Positions 34,871 through 46,172 of a stretch of DNA of 64,000 nucleotides are shown here, in pieces. The first letter of the stretch is position 1, and each line of letters begins with the position of its first letter. Source of the DNA: Spizellomyces punctatus DAOM BR117 (lineage: Eukaryota; Chytridiomycota; Chytridiomycetes; Spizellomycetales; Spizellomycetaceae); assembly GCF_000182565.1 (NCBI RefSeq), contig NW_015971548.1:1-64000 (forward strand), written 5' to 3'. Below the pieces are notes generated by a model. That model worked only from the letters and a program-made list of their open reading frames with translations. It was not told the DNA's origin and did no database searches. The position numbers and the translations under genes were made by a program.

Positions 34871-35620
34871 TGATATTTCCATTCAAGATACATAGATGCT
34901 CTTAGCATTAAATCTGTTTTTAAAGTTTTTGTCAATTGTTCTTCACTCTGTTCATCACTAAATAAAAACAATGTTTATTCCTATTTACAAACTATTTACC
35001 TTTCTTGGTACTCACTGATTTAAACCCTTTTTACATGTGCTAAGACTATATTACGCATGAAATGGACTGCGAGATACAATAGCTGGAACACTTGCGGTTT
35101 GTCCATTTCTGTCAATAAGATGGGAGGTTTTGTTCATATTGTTGACTGGATCGCGTGTATTCTTGTCATTTTCCCTAAAAAAAGCAGCAGCAGCAACACA
35201 GAGCAGGTCGCGAGAGAGCAAACGGTAGCGACAGCACCTGGACAAATAAGAACCAGAATCAGGCTCACCCGTTTCCCAAAACGGCCGCTAAACGTCTTTC
35301 TTCGTGCCAGCGAAATTGACATTTCGACCTAGCTCGTTTTTCGCTAGCTTTGATTCTTAACTGTGTCATGAAACTACTTGATTCATTGGACCTTCATGAA
35401 TTCATGCATGCTGATATTGCAAACATTGGGACGAAAGCCGCTTTTGCCAAAGAATATGCACTTCGCCTGATAAAATGCGAAATAGCAGGTCTATTCACTC
35501 ATAGGGCAGTAGCACCAACAGTAAATCCTATGCATAGAAGAGCGTTTTAGATATATGTGTTCCTAAGCGCTCGGTTGTCATAATTATATTAATGCCAAAC
35601 ATGCGATGCAGACTAGGACC

Positions 35621-35713
35621 CGAACGCTAATCCGCACACGACCCCAAACTGCTACACTCACTACCAAACCTCCGATGCAGACTAGGACCCGAACGCTGAC
35701 CCTAATCTAAACC
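35621..35713. repeat. Left arm of about 93-bp inverted repeat
   Basis: This arm is the near-perfect reverse complement of 36091-36183 (both contain the CCAAACTGCTACACTCACTA core). Together they flank the family F fragment at 35726-36090. The arm itself contains short direct repeats (GATGCAGACTAGGACCCGAA twice, ACCCGAACGCTAAT-like units). Confidence 0.8.
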
Positions 35714-35725
35714 CGAACGCTAATA

Positions 35726-36090
35726 CTAACACGAAGTTGGTCGAGGTTCAGACATCCATGGTTTAGCACGGAAGAAGCGTTCAGAGCGGCCATACTTGTT
35801 GACAGCAAAGTGGCTGTAAGCTCGTCGGTAATGGTCAGGGCTGGTCCAATGAATCACGACGCGGAAGGGTATCTTGCCGGAATCCCGTAGTTGTCCGTGG
35901 AGACTTTGTACGGCGTCTGCGCCGATAAGGTGCTGGTGGATCGCAACTGTCGCCCAGATCCTAAAAATACCACGCAGAGTTGAGAGAAAGAACATTTGAT
36001 GTCAACAGAATTTGAACTCACATTCATACCGGACAGCTATGATCTCCGGCGCCGGTTGACGGTAAAGTTTCAGGTCGCGGAGGTGTTCGC
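35726..36090 (-). pseudogene. Family F fragment 8, two exons between inverted repeats
   Basis: Model: complement(join(35726..35960,36030..36090)). The 69-nt intron begins GTATGAATG, like the family introns at 33.6-34.1 kb. Spliced, it reads REHLRDLKLYRQPAPEIIAV, then RIWATVAIHQHLIGADAVQS, LHGQLRDSGKIPFRVVIHWT, SPDHYRRAYSHFAVNKYGRS and ERFFRAKPWMSEPRPTS. It is the cleanest copy of this exon pair. The coding homology ends exactly where the right inverted-repeat arm begins (36091). Function is unknown. Confidence 0.5.
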
Positions 36091-36183
36091 GTTTAGGTTA
36101 AGGTCAGCGTTCGGGTCCTAGTCTGCATCGGAGGTTTGGTAGTGAGTGTAGCAGTTTGGGGTCGTGTGCACATTAGCGTTCGG
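36091..36183. repeat. Right arm of about 93-bp inverted repeat
   Basis: Reverse complement of 35621-35713, with only a few substitutions (for example GTGTGC versus CCGCAC, and GTTAAGG versus TTAGGG changes). Confidence 0.8.
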
Positions 36184-36439
36184 GTTTACGTTCGGGCCCG
36201 GGAGGAGGGGGGCGGGCGGTGTCAAAGGGGGCGGACGGCGATATGGGTGTTGTGCGAGTGATGGGTGTGGTGTGTTGTGGGATGGTCGAAAAGGCTGGCC
36301 ATGTTTGTGCGGTTGGTGTGGGTGTGGGTGTCTCTGTAGTATGGTTTGTGTGTGTCGGGACAGGACGGCAGAAAAGAGTCAAACAAGTTGGGCTTTTCGA
36401 ATGGTGTTGATCAAGCTCTCTATGGCATCCGGGTTAACG

Positions 36440-37060
36440 ACAGAGGTGCTGGTTTTCATAGAAAAAACGGTCGCTGAGCCCATGACCGGAGGGTTCTGTT
36501 GCAGACAGCGTCCATTCCCCACGTCCAAATTGCACTGAGACTGCCGATCTGTCGCTGCACATATGATTTGCAAACAGTTGATGCCTGCGGATGAACGGAT
36601 GAAAAAGCCTCTTGCCAGAGCGTCATTTGACAAATGAAATCGAGGGCGGAGCCCATGTGTGGAGATTTGGGGGGAAGACGTTTTCCCTCAACGTCCAAAA
36701 TGGCACTGAGACCGTAAAACAAGTCGTCGGGTGGGAACTGAAAGCCGCGTTGTTGCGACCAAACGCATCAAATTGAGGCTTAAAGTCTGTGAAGAACGTT
36801 CTCAATCTCCACATGTCATTGCATGAAATGACACCAAGGCTTGCACACCTTGTCCCTATCGATATTTGCATCATGCACTGCTGTGTAATTCCCTTGATAC
36901 TTCAGGACAATGAAACCTACCAGCTGATTGCAATGCCCACTTTGCACTGCCCACCCCGTAGAATTCCGATGCGATGGAACAAACGTGGGCATGTGCAAAA
37001 AACCGTCGCTCCCATGCGGACAGCCAAGAGCAAAAAAGTTTGATTTCCCACAAACGGATG
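36440..37060 (+). repeat. Dispersed repeat D, copy 2
   Basis: Collinear with 34250-34870 (TAGAAAAAACGGTCGCTG..., GACGTTTTCCCTCAACGTCC, CCCTTGATACTTC...CAGCTGATTGCA). Two direct copies of a CGTCCAAA.TGCACTGAGAC motif occur at 36519-36540 and 36689-36712. Positions 36200-36430 just upstream carry the frameshifted DAIESLINTIRKAQL fragment of family F (minus strand). Confidence 0.45.
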
Positions 37061-37447
37061 GGGGATACGTTACATGGAGCCGTTTACTTTGGCAGCTCCC
37101 CTATTAACCAGAAAAGTAAAAAGAGTAAAAGCGCTGCCAAAGAAAAAAAGAAAGAGAAAAGCCGCTTTATACGGAGGGAATTCTGGTATAAAAAGAGAAG
37201 GATAACAAGAGTCGCGAGAGCAAGAGCAGCAGCAGCAGGTGGAACAAACACAAAGTCGTAAAGTCCCTGCCCGAGTGACCTACGGTGGGCTGACTGCCAA
37301 CTTTGTGAACGACCTTTTTGTGAGCACACGAGAGAAAATACCTCATTGATATATGGCATCATTTTCTCTACTGTACTCACAAATGTCTCGTTCAACAAGG
37401 TTGGCAACCGATTCTAGGGTCACACGGTTAGACTTGCTAATATTTAA

Positions 37448-37576
37448 CCCATGTCCAACACCCGTCAGAACTGTCAAAACAATTGATGTATTTGTCTTAC
37501 AAGAAGATAGATATTGTTAACAAGTCCAACTCGGATATCAGTCGTTTTGACAGTTCTGACGGGTGTCGGACATGGG
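37448..37576. repeat. 33-nt inverted repeat with 63-nt loop
   Basis: 37448-37480 (CCCATGTCCAACACCCGTCA...) and 37544-37576 are reverse complements at 32 of 33 positions. The pairing extends a few more bases outward (TTAA-CCC / GGG-TTTAA). The right arm also belongs to repeat E. Confidence 0.85.
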
Positions 37577-37850
37577 TTTAAGATTATGTAATGATCGTGA
37601 CTCATTTCACGTTACCAACTGGTTGAGAGTCCTCGTATTTGGACAACGTCTAACCTGTGTGGGCGTGGGCGATACTCTAGGAGAATGCTTGTTATCTTCT
37701 TACGTTCCTAGGCGGTCCATTCACTCGATACCTGGATCCGTCTGAAGAAACATTGGAATGGAGAAGGCTGAGAGGGAAAGGATTGATGGGGAGAAACCAA
37801 AGGAGACGGGCGGAAAATGGAAAGGAAGGGAAATGCGACAACATACGAAA
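37536..37850 (+). repeat. Dispersed repeat E, copy 1
   Basis: Matches 40205-40480 in the same orientation: ATCAGTCGTTTTGACAGTTC, then ACCAACTGGTTG, CGTCTAACCTGT, GGCGATACTCTA and GGCTGAGAGGGAAAGGATT, with small insertions and deletions. No coding frame is shared. 37851-38640 shows nothing else recognisable. Confidence 0.6.
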
Positions 37851-38689
37851 TGTCGAATAATTGCTTCCAATCCGCACGCTTCCGTTTCGCACATTATGGC
37901 ATTAACCACTATAACAGTCCCATCTCATCCGCTTCAAAAAGCGCCCCAAGGCAAAACCAAAAAGAGGAAGCCCATTTCGCTCGAATACATCGTTTCGTGC
38001 CGACGGTCGAAACAGAATGCTAAATCCTCGACCTATTGTGTCCAGTGACTCTCTTTTCGGTGCATCTTTTTGCATACAGTAATAGTTAAGAACCACGATC
38101 AATTTGCCAATATACCACACACAAAATGTAACGAAACGAATCGTAGGTCCTGCGAAAATGCTTGTATTTTTCGCTGAAAGAGGTAATAGCATGCGGTTTT
38201 GTCGTGTTTTTACATATCTCATCGTTTTCCAGTACCTCCAGTGTAATTACCCCAAGTTTTGGTCGCAACATTTGCTCATGATAGATAAGATCTCTGCAAG
38301 TGGATGCATATCAAAATCTTGCAAGTTTCCAATCACGTTTTGATAATGTATCAACTATATACCATTGTATCTATCTGTGTAGTTTCTTTGTATATTGCCC
38401 AAAAATACAGAAGGGGGGGAAAAATACAAGTAACGAGTCACTCCAGCCTTGAAACAATGAAGGGTATATTTCCACTAACATTTCCTTTTCCATCAAGCAT
38501 TTCGTTATTGGCAATTGGCACAAAGCTATCACACCAGGACGAGTCAGCTATGACAAGAAAACATCCTACTTTCACGGTTCATGGCCGAGTCCGCTATAAA
38601 TTCTTTTAGGTACGCACTCGGGCCCCCCAGGATTTCTTAAGATTTATCAAGCGTCCCACTTTGCCATCATCTCCGGTACATCATGAAAT

Positions 38690-39660
38690 CGACATCCCTT
38701 CGGTCGCTCTGCGACGACAATGTTCGACACGAGGTGAGAGGTGACACGTTGCTAGGCAACATTTATGAACATCGGAATTTCGGAATGGGATTTGATTGGC
38801 TGTCTGACACGTCATCATTCAACGCGGTTATAAAAGGGAGCCCACCACGCGTTTTCCCTCACACTCTACTTCTCCCTTCCACTTCAACGACCAACACCGA
38901 CCGTCACCGGGACGGACTTCTTCTCTAGGTGGGTGGGGGACAACCATGGTTGCTGGATCGGGCTGCAATTTTGAAGTCCTGCTGGGGCTGCAGCATGTTA
39001 TTTCTTGGGCTTCCCACGGTATCTGATTCGGGCCTTGAGCTGCTGGGGCTGTGGTCGGTCGGAGGTGGCATGTTGTGGTATCTGTCGGGGATGGATGGTT
39101 GTAGGCAGCCTGCTGGGGCTGCAGCATATTATCTTCTTGGGCTTCCCACGGTATCTGATTCGGGCCTTGAGCTGCTGGGGCTGTGGTCGGTCAGGGGATA
39201 GCATGTTGTGGTATCTGTCGGGGTGTGATTCATGGGTTGGGATCAGCTTGCAATTTTGAAGTCCTGCTGGGGCTGCAGCATGTTACTTCTTTGGGCTTCC
39301 CACGGTATCTGATTCGGGCCTTGAGCTGCTGGGGCTGTGGTCGGTCGGAGGTAGCATGTTGTGGTATCTGTCGGGGATGGATGGTTGTAGGCAGCCTGCT
39401 GGGGCTGCAGCATGTTATCTTCTTGGGCTTCCCACGGTATCTGATTCGGGCCTTGAGCTGCTGGGGCTGTGGTCGGTCAGGGGATAGCATGTTGTGGTAT
39501 CTGTCGGGGTGATCTTGGCCCTGCCGGGTCGGCAAGTCTACTTGTGGCATCGGTGTATCATGGTCTTTATGGCGCAAGCTAACCCCTGCCCGCATTCCTT
39601 TAGGTATCCTTTTCTCAAGGAGCGCGCGACTTCGACTATTCGGCCGACAGGATTTAGTTC
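38690..39660 (+). repeat. Repeat family B, copy 1: TATA-driven unit with minisatellite body
   Basis: A promoter-like block (GGTTATAAAAGGGAG at 38827-38841) is followed by a C/T-rich leader, a possible splice junction (CTTCTCTAGGTGGGTGG) and a body of about 120-bp units. Each unit contains 'CCTGCTGGGGCTGCAGCAT', '...GGGCTTCCCACGGTATCTGA' and 'GTTGTGGTATCTGTCGGGG'. Four units occur, arranged as two near-identical pairs (38966-39232 and 39247-39512). The 3' part (TTGGCCCTGCCGGGTCGGCA...ATCATGGTC) is shared with copy 2. All frames stay open through parts of the array because of the repeats, so openness is not evidence of coding. Confidence 0.6.
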
Positions 39661-40998
39661 AGCTTTTGGGGCGCGGACTTTGTACAATAGGCCTTGTAAA
39701 ATATGCATGACTATGAATATATTGATCCCTGTGTATGAGATATTCGCTTTGTATTTTATTCTCATTTCCCGACACTTTAGTCCTATGGGGCGTCCACCAG
39801 CAAGCCAACATACATCTGGGATGCGTGTAATCACCGGAGGTTAATGCAAAATGGAGCATTTCGCCATAAATTCCACTGTGTTGGAGAACGGACGGCTGGC
39901 TCGGAATGTGCGCGCGAGAGCACTGGGAGATACTACGCATCCGACGTACGAAAGTTTCTGTCAATAAACGTAAAGCATTGTCCATTTGCATGCATGCTAG
40001 AAGAGAATGCAGGTCAAAGAGAATGCCAAGAGGTGAAAGCGCTGTTTGTTTGGGATGGCATTCTGCGAAGCCGTTATCAGCCGACAATGAGAGAAGCATC
40101 TGGACAATTCCTTTGCAAGAGGACGCCCACTCGTTCAAATCCCCCCTCGTGGCAAAAATCGTCTCCACCACTGTGGGCGGCACCAGCAGGACCTTCTTGT
40201 AGACAGCATCAGTCGTTTTGACAGTTCTGACGCATTTTGCGCTACCAACTGGTTGCGAGTCCATCCACGTCCTCCCATGTAGATTTGGAGAACGTCTAAC
40301 CTGTATGGGGGTAGGCGATACTCTAAGAGAATGCTTGTCATTTTCTTACGCTTAGGATAAAACGGTCCATTCACAATATACCTGGATCCCACTGAAGAGA
40401 CATTGGAATAGACAGGCTGAGAGGGAAAGGATTCGTCAGGAGAAAGCAAGGGAGACGGGCGGAATGGAAGGGAAGAGATATGAGGACAAGATACGAAATG
40501 TTGAATAAGAGACAGGAAGATGCGGGATGGAGATTAGTACAATATCACTCGTGGCAGCAATGTCGCAAATGGCGGTCTTTGCATGCAGTATATTCGGGTC
40601 ATTCATGTTTCATTCATAAATTTGGATTATCCATCTATACTCTCGTCGTATATGTTTGAAAGGATCCGCTTGCCAGAGAGATTATAGGTAACATAATGAA
40701 GATATGTATGATGGATCAAATACGATTGTATCGCTCACTTGGGCTGCATTGGCATCAGGTGAATCGAACACACGGAGCATATCGAGCAAGTATACTACAG
40801 AACTGTACAAAGTGTTAGCCCCATGGTGGCAACGTTTCTCCAACACCTTATCTGATCGGCCCGAAATGGTAGCAAGTCAATTCCCGACCCACAGGCTTAA
40901 ACCTCAGCGTCGTTTTCATGAGGTGGCAGTTTCAGTGCAATTTGGACATGGGAACGTCTCCCCAATCTCCATAGGTTCCGCACTCTCTGCAATGCAAG
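39660..40998. other. Repeat-derived stretch with repeat E copy 2
   Basis: 40205-40480 is the second copy of repeat E. About 40880-41000 is an inverted piece of repeat D (CAGTTTCAGTGCAATTTGGA...). Between them I see only short open frames on both strands, for example a 201-codon minus-strand frame (39659-40264) without recognisable motifs. Confidence 0.4.
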
Positions 40999-41919
40999 AT
41001 GGCCGTACATCCGGAGGTATCATTCTTTTGCCTGCATGTGCGCAGCCTGTGCCATACCTGCAAAACGCCCCCCGCCCAGTTTACTTTTGCTATTGGAAAC
41101 TGGATGGCTCACGCCTTCAATGTCAAATGTCGCAAAGGGCGAACGCCAGTTTATTTTTGTTATTTGCCTATGCCGCCGTTATGCCATATGAAGCTTCGCA
41201 GCTATAAAAGGGGAGCAGTGTCCCAACGCAGCAGCGACCCATCACCACAACGGCAGCAACGACACATCACAGCAGCATGCCTTGTAACGCCCAAGTGGGC
41301 CTGCGTCCGCCATACGTCTTCCAAAGATCGATACTTTCGAACTGGATGGCCCTTTACCAACGATCCCATATGGCCACAACTGCTGCAAGTGATTGCCGGC
41401 TCACTGGATGGGCACACGCTCATCGATACCTTGCACCTGCAAGGTTACGGATATTTCGTGTCTGATAGACATTGCCCGACTCGACCAAGGATGTCACAGC
41501 GGTTGGAATCCAATGCATGCGGAGTTCCAATAGACAATGCAGTACCCGCATTGCTTCACCGAGGTAACTGCAGATATGCATCCACTTTTCTGACACGGCT
41601 TCTGTTGAATCACGGACTTGTCTTGGCGCCATTCTTTGCATCCATCGTGGAACGGCGACTATACGGTCAAGTAGCGGCATTTTTTACGATTCCATGGGTC
41701 AGCCCTACAACGTCGATAGCGTTACCGACGGCAATTGGACCGCAGCTGATGCGAAATACATCCGCATTTACCAGAATCGTCGATCAGCTACCAGCGAATT
41801 CCGAGAGCGAATTCGACGGCATCGTCTTTCATCCGCGCGATTTGAACGGGATAGGCTGCTTAGACTGGAAAATGCATACAGAGGTTAGCGGGGAATCCGT
41901 AACTAGACATCTTCGATAA
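40999..41919 (+). CDS. Hypothetical protein in repeat family C
   Basis: An open frame of 306 codons exists, but a TATA box (GCTATAAAAGGGG, 41200-41212) lies inside it. The transcription unit therefore probably starts downstream, with an ATG at 41277 in another frame. The stretch 41060-41180 contains two direct copies of a CGCC(C)AGTTTAYTTTTGYTATT motif. Segments recur at 43930-44480 (same strand), at 59120-59330 (reverse) and at 24090-24200 (reverse). I recognise no domain in any frame. It is best treated as a repeat with uncertain coding content. Confidence 0.2.
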   Translation: MAVHPEVSFFCLHVRSLCHTCKTPPAQFTFAIGNWMAHAFNVKCRKGRTPVYFCYLPMPPLCHMKLRSYKRGAVSQRSSDPSPQRQQRHITAACLVTPKWACVRHTSSKDRYFRTGWPFTNDPIWPQLLQVIAGSLDGHTLIDTLHLQGYGYFVSDRHCPTRPRMSQRLESNACGVPIDNAVPALLHRGNCRYASTFLTRLLLNHGLVLAPFFASIVERRLYGQVAAFFTIPWVSPTTSIALPTAIGPQLMRNTSAFTRIVDQLPANSESEFDGIVFHPRDLNGIGCLDWKMHTEVSGESVTRHLR

Positions 41920-42589
41920 AGCGGACGGTGCTGTGAGTGCTTCGGACCATAGGACGTGTCATAGGAAGCTTGGATAATGCGCGATAAAGACCACCAGTAC
42001 TTGGCGCATTTACCCAGATCTAGATAATCGCCGGTCGATGAAGGATCTTTCTTGCTGATATTATCCGCGCTTTCTTTGGACGTGTTTGATATCATTGATA
42101 CGCGACGGGAGATGGCGGACAGTAAATCCTCACTTCGGTTCAACATTTCACACTCCATCAAGATAGTTTCCAATAAAATATTATATGAGTAACTGTGATT
42201 TAATGGTAGTAGTTATAAGATTTATTTTCTACTATTCGGAATTCACATAGTACAGTAATACCAATATAGTAGTTAGAGAATATCTAACTTATACTGTAAG
42301 TTTGACCGTACACATTTAGTCCGAGGGGTAGGCAATCCCAGTGATGATGCCCTACAAGTAGACAGGATTTCCCCCAGGTCACCCAGGTCAGAGAGCGGGA
42401 CACATCACCAATGATACCTGTTTCTGAATCCAGCGCTATTTTTGAGGGTACGACTTGGACAAGCCAGGTTGTCCCAACATGCTGACTAGTTCTTGGCTTG
42501 TGTTCAACTGATCATTGCATTCCATCAACGCCTTCCCGTCTTCTTTTCGTCATTCGTCAAACATGGATATCGGTCAATTATGGGAGATG

Positions 42590-43330
42590 TCGATCGAGTC
42601 GCGACTATGATGTTGCTAGGCAACCAATACGGAACATCGGAAATCGGAAGTCGGAAAGTATCGGCACGTAATGGAATCTGATTGGCTGACAGACACGTGA
42701 TGTTTTTTTTCACGACTATATAAGGAGACCCCCGCGCGTTCTCCCCATCAATGTACTTCTCCCCTCCACCACACCAACAACGACCGTCGCCGGGACGGAC
42801 TTCTTCTCAGGTGGGTGGGGGACAACCATGGTTGCTGGATCGGGCTGCAATTTTGAAGTCCTGCTGCGGCTGCAGCACGTTATCTCCATTGGCCTGCCAC
42901 GGCATCTCCGGGCTCTTGAGCTGTTGGGGCTGTTTGAGTTGTCGCGGCTGTGGGTGGTCTGGGGGTAGCGCGTTGCGGTATCTGTCGGGGATGGAGGGTT
43001 GCAGTCAACCTGCTGGGGCTGCTGCACGTTATTCTTTAGGGGCCTGCCACGGCATCTCCGGGCCTTTTGGCTGTCGCGGCTGTGGGTGGTCAGGGGGTAG
43101 CGCGTTGTGGTATCTTTCGAGGTGTGATCTTGGCCCTGCTGGGTCGGCAAGTCTACTTGTGGCATCGGTGTATCATGGTCTTATATGGCGCGAGCTAACC
43201 CCTACCCGCAGTCTTTTAGGTATCCATCATCAAGAGTGGTTCACCGCAACTGTTCAACGGAAGTTGTGCAAAAAAGATTGTGTTCAGTTTTGGGGAGCGT
43301 GCTGTGTAGAATCGACTTTGTAAAATATGA
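42590..43330 (+). repeat. Repeat family B, copy 2
   Basis: Same layout as 38690-39660: a TTGCTAGGCAAC motif, a TATA box (CTATATAAGGAG, 42716-42727), a C/T-rich leader, a CTTCTCAGGTGGGTGGGG junction, and then two diverged body units (42850-42990 and 43010-43120; TGCCACGGCATCTCCGGGC, GGTAGCGCGTTG). The common 3' part is GGGTCGGCAAGTCTACTTGT, then GGCATCGGTGTATCATGGTC. 41930-42589 shows no feature that I can name. Confidence 0.6.
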
Positions 43331-43929
43331 TTTTTAATACATTGATTCCTGATCTCAAATCTCCAAGATTTCCTCTTTGAATTGTCCTATTGATGCGGTT
43401 ACTGCCTTGGATTTTGCTTTCTACTTTCCATTTCCATCACATCGTTTCCATCATGCGAGATGCTGCGCATTCGACAATGTGTCAATTTCTGTCAGTAAAT
43501 GTAAAGTATTGTTCGATGCATGCGTGCTGGAGGAGGAGAAGCCGGTCAGCCGACAATTGACTCGATAAAGGATGCCCACTCGTTTCGAACGCCACCACCT
43601 CCACCACAGTAGCCCGCACCAGCAGGATGACAAACTTCAGAATATAGAATTCTTCCCCAAATCAGCGTCCATGGGAAGAGCGTTAGTACGGATAGCAAGG
43701 AGTCCAACGACAAATGATTAGTGCGCATCCTACAGGACCGATTCTAAGGCCGCAAGGGAAGGTTAAATGGGCATACTGCCGGGTTCTCAAACGAGGGCAG
43801 GGACCGCCAATCAAGTCTATTCTCTGCCCAACTGACTTGCAATCAGCATCAAACGGGGGCTTTTGCTGAGCAGTAGTATCAGCGGGTTTGTTAGCAGACA
43901 AGGCTAAAAAACGATCTATGCCCGAATGC

Positions 43930-44480
43930 CAAGAAAAACTACTCTCATTCAGCAGCTTTGCGATTATGAAAGGTAGGCCGCTTCAGCGGACTCCAAACAC
44001 TACGGCGGCAACATCCCAACGACACCACCAACAAAAATCGCATCATATCGGCGACCATGCGGATATGAGCTGAGCAAACGCTGCATGTGCAAGGTGACGG
44101 ACGTGTGTCATGGTTGATCGAGAGCGACCGTCTGGGTCAATACTCAAAACCATGTGTGTGGAGAGAAACGCATGCAGAGTTCCAATAGACAAGGCATTGC
44201 TCCACATTGGCCGCTTAAAACGATGTTTCTCCAATCGTCGCTCGATCGAACATGGTCTAGATGCAGTATCCCCAAAACCGTTCGCCTGCTGCGACAATTC
44301 GCATCTCTGAACGATTCTTGCAATGGACTATACGCAGCGATCCACGACGTAGCTGGCTGCAAAGTGTGTTTCCGATCACACCAATATCAAAGAGCGTGGC
44401 AATAGTATTCATTCACGATGGGAGTCCTGTTGTGCAAACATCTGTAGATATGTTGATCCAGAAATTTGCTAGGCTTTCAG
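43930..44480 (+). repeat. Repeat family C, copy 2
   Basis: Collinear blocks with 41230-41640: GGCAACATCCCAACGACACC-like leader, CTGCATGTGCAAGGTGACGG, GCATGCAGAGTTCCAATAGACAA, then a short block near 44220. Frames are broken relative to the first copy. No domain is visible. Confidence 0.4.
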
Positions 44481-44703
44481 ATTAACAATCCCCACGCCGA
44501 ATGAGCAAAAACTTATGTGACAATTGCGAGACATGCGGAAGGAGTATGATGTTATCGCCACTTAACCAGCGATGCTTATGTTACCGCCTTGGTACCGTTC
44601 TTTGTTATGCACAGCAGCAATTTGTGAATACCCGTTTCATTAGCAAAAGAAATATCGTAAAATGTAGAGTCCACCTCTCAAAAGTTATTCCTACAATTGC
44701 AGA

Positions 44704-44774
44704 TGCATTGGCCGAGAATCGAACTCGGGTCTACCGCGTGGCAGGCGGTAATTATACCACTAAACCACCAATGC
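44704..44774 (-). tRNA. tRNA-Gly (GCC)
   Basis: Minus-strand 71-nt copy with perfect acceptor, anticodon and T stems and anticodon GCC, identical in structure to the gene at 26736. It lies about 190 bp upstream of the first NucR-family gene. Confidence 0.95.
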
Positions 44775-44961
44775 TCGATAAAAAACAGGGAATGCGTGAA
44801 AAGACAACTTGTATGATAAAAATACAATCTCACGATCACTTTAACCTAATTAGTATAATATGAATATCCAAGCCACACGTGGCAATCCCGACCTTTGATA
44901 ACGTGGGAAAACTGACTTTCTCTTGCCCATCTCCCCATCTTTCTTACATTTGCAACATAAG

Positions 44962-45686
44962 ATGAGTGACACCGTTAACGAGACTTCTGCTTCCAAAGTG
45001 AGTATTCAACTCCAGAGTTCCCCTCGGTAGTTGAAGACCGCCTTTGGCGGTGGGAACGGTTCCCGCTAGCTTGTCTGTGCGGCCATCCTGGGCAGGGATC
45101 TGTGTTCGCACCACCTCGGCTGGGATCACCGTATGGGGTCATTCCAGTCCGAGCACACGTTTATATTAGCAGCTTGGCTTTCAACTTCAAACTTATGTCA
45201 ACTTGGCTTTTTAAACATTCTAGCGCCGTGAGTTTGAGAGGATCAAGCTCGAACTGTTTCAAAAAGGCTTTGCTGCGCTCAGAGATACGTCCTCTGGCTT
45301 CAAGGACCTGGCGGCAACCAATCGGTTGTATGCCGAATGGTTGACAAGAACAAGGTTCGCACCTTTAATAAATTGATTGTGATTTTGGTTCATATATATT
45401 GTTGGTTTGAATAGGCCACTTGAGGAGGAGAGTTCGTCGTCCTCGGACACTGAACATCAAATAACCCAATTACAAAAAGGCCTTGCTGCTCATAAAGAAA
45501 TAGCGCGGGCTGATTTGCTCTATGCACAAGCGGTAGTTGGCCTAAGGTTCGCACCTTTGATAAATTGATTGTTATTTTGGTTCATTATATTGTGTTTTGA
45601 ATAGGCCACTTGAGGAGGAGAGTCCGTCTTCCTCGGACACTGAACAGCAAGAAAACGTGTCCTCTGAGCACACCTGCGCCTCATGA
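44962..45686 (+). CDS. NucR family, short member 1 (N-terminal region only)
   Basis: Model: join(44962..44997,45224..45354,45415..45546,45605..45686), 126 residues; every junction stays in frame. The product starts MSDTVNETSASK and continues with REFERIKLELFQKGFAALRD (helical, Lys/Glu-rich). It then has two tandem copies of an acidic exon PLEEES-x-SSSDTE. The 226-nt intron 1 carries the family's structured core. Introns 2 and 3 (60 and 58 nt) are near-identical, with the uncommon donor GTTCGCACC, which shows that the exon between them arose by duplication. The nuclease-like C-terminus of the long family member is absent. A stop follows ENVSSEHTCAS. Function is unknown; a helical N-terminal partner domain is the simplest guess. 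Confidence 0.55.
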
Positions 45687-46128
45687 AAATGGTATGTCCT
45701 CTTGTTCCTATTGTTCCTTTGCTAGATCTCGGCAATCCTAAGCGGCTAGTTTAGTTCACTCTATTATTGTGGTGTATTTTTTTCTCTAAAATACACATAT
45801 TAGCATGATCAACATGTTGAGATGCTTCTATACAATCTGACAAAAGGACACAATAATCTTGCTTCTCATTGCGCGTCTAGTACAGCATCTGAGTTTGCTG
45901 TTAGAGATGCGCGTAGAATAGCAAATATTGCCCGGTTCTTACAGAGCCCATATACGGAATTATTATCCAATGCATACAGAATACTGCAACCAGTTTACAA
46001 TGTTTCAAAGCATGTAAAATCAGTCGATAATATGTAGAAAAGTAGAGGAAAACAGCTGGTGGATGAACATGCGCGATGTCCAATTATCCTTTGGTCATGT
46101 GGGATCATGTGAGAAGATCAGAGGTCAA

Positions 46129-46172
46129 TATAGAAGTCCACAAGTCTTGTAAACGCGTCCAGCATTTGCAAG
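46129..46172 (+). promoter_or_regulatory. NucR-family promoter/leader (copy 2)
   Basis: A weak TATA (TATAGAAG, 46129-46136) is followed about 25 nt later by the conserved leader AAACGCGTCC-AGCATTTGCAAG ending at the ATG. The same leader precedes the ATGs at 47290, 62713 and (minus strand) 51650. Confidence 0.5.

Noticed and set aside
38828-39595. Repeat family B open frames on both strands as proteins
   Set aside because: All frames are open simply because the repeat unit lacks stops; no frame is favoured by codon pattern, and the open frames differ between copies.
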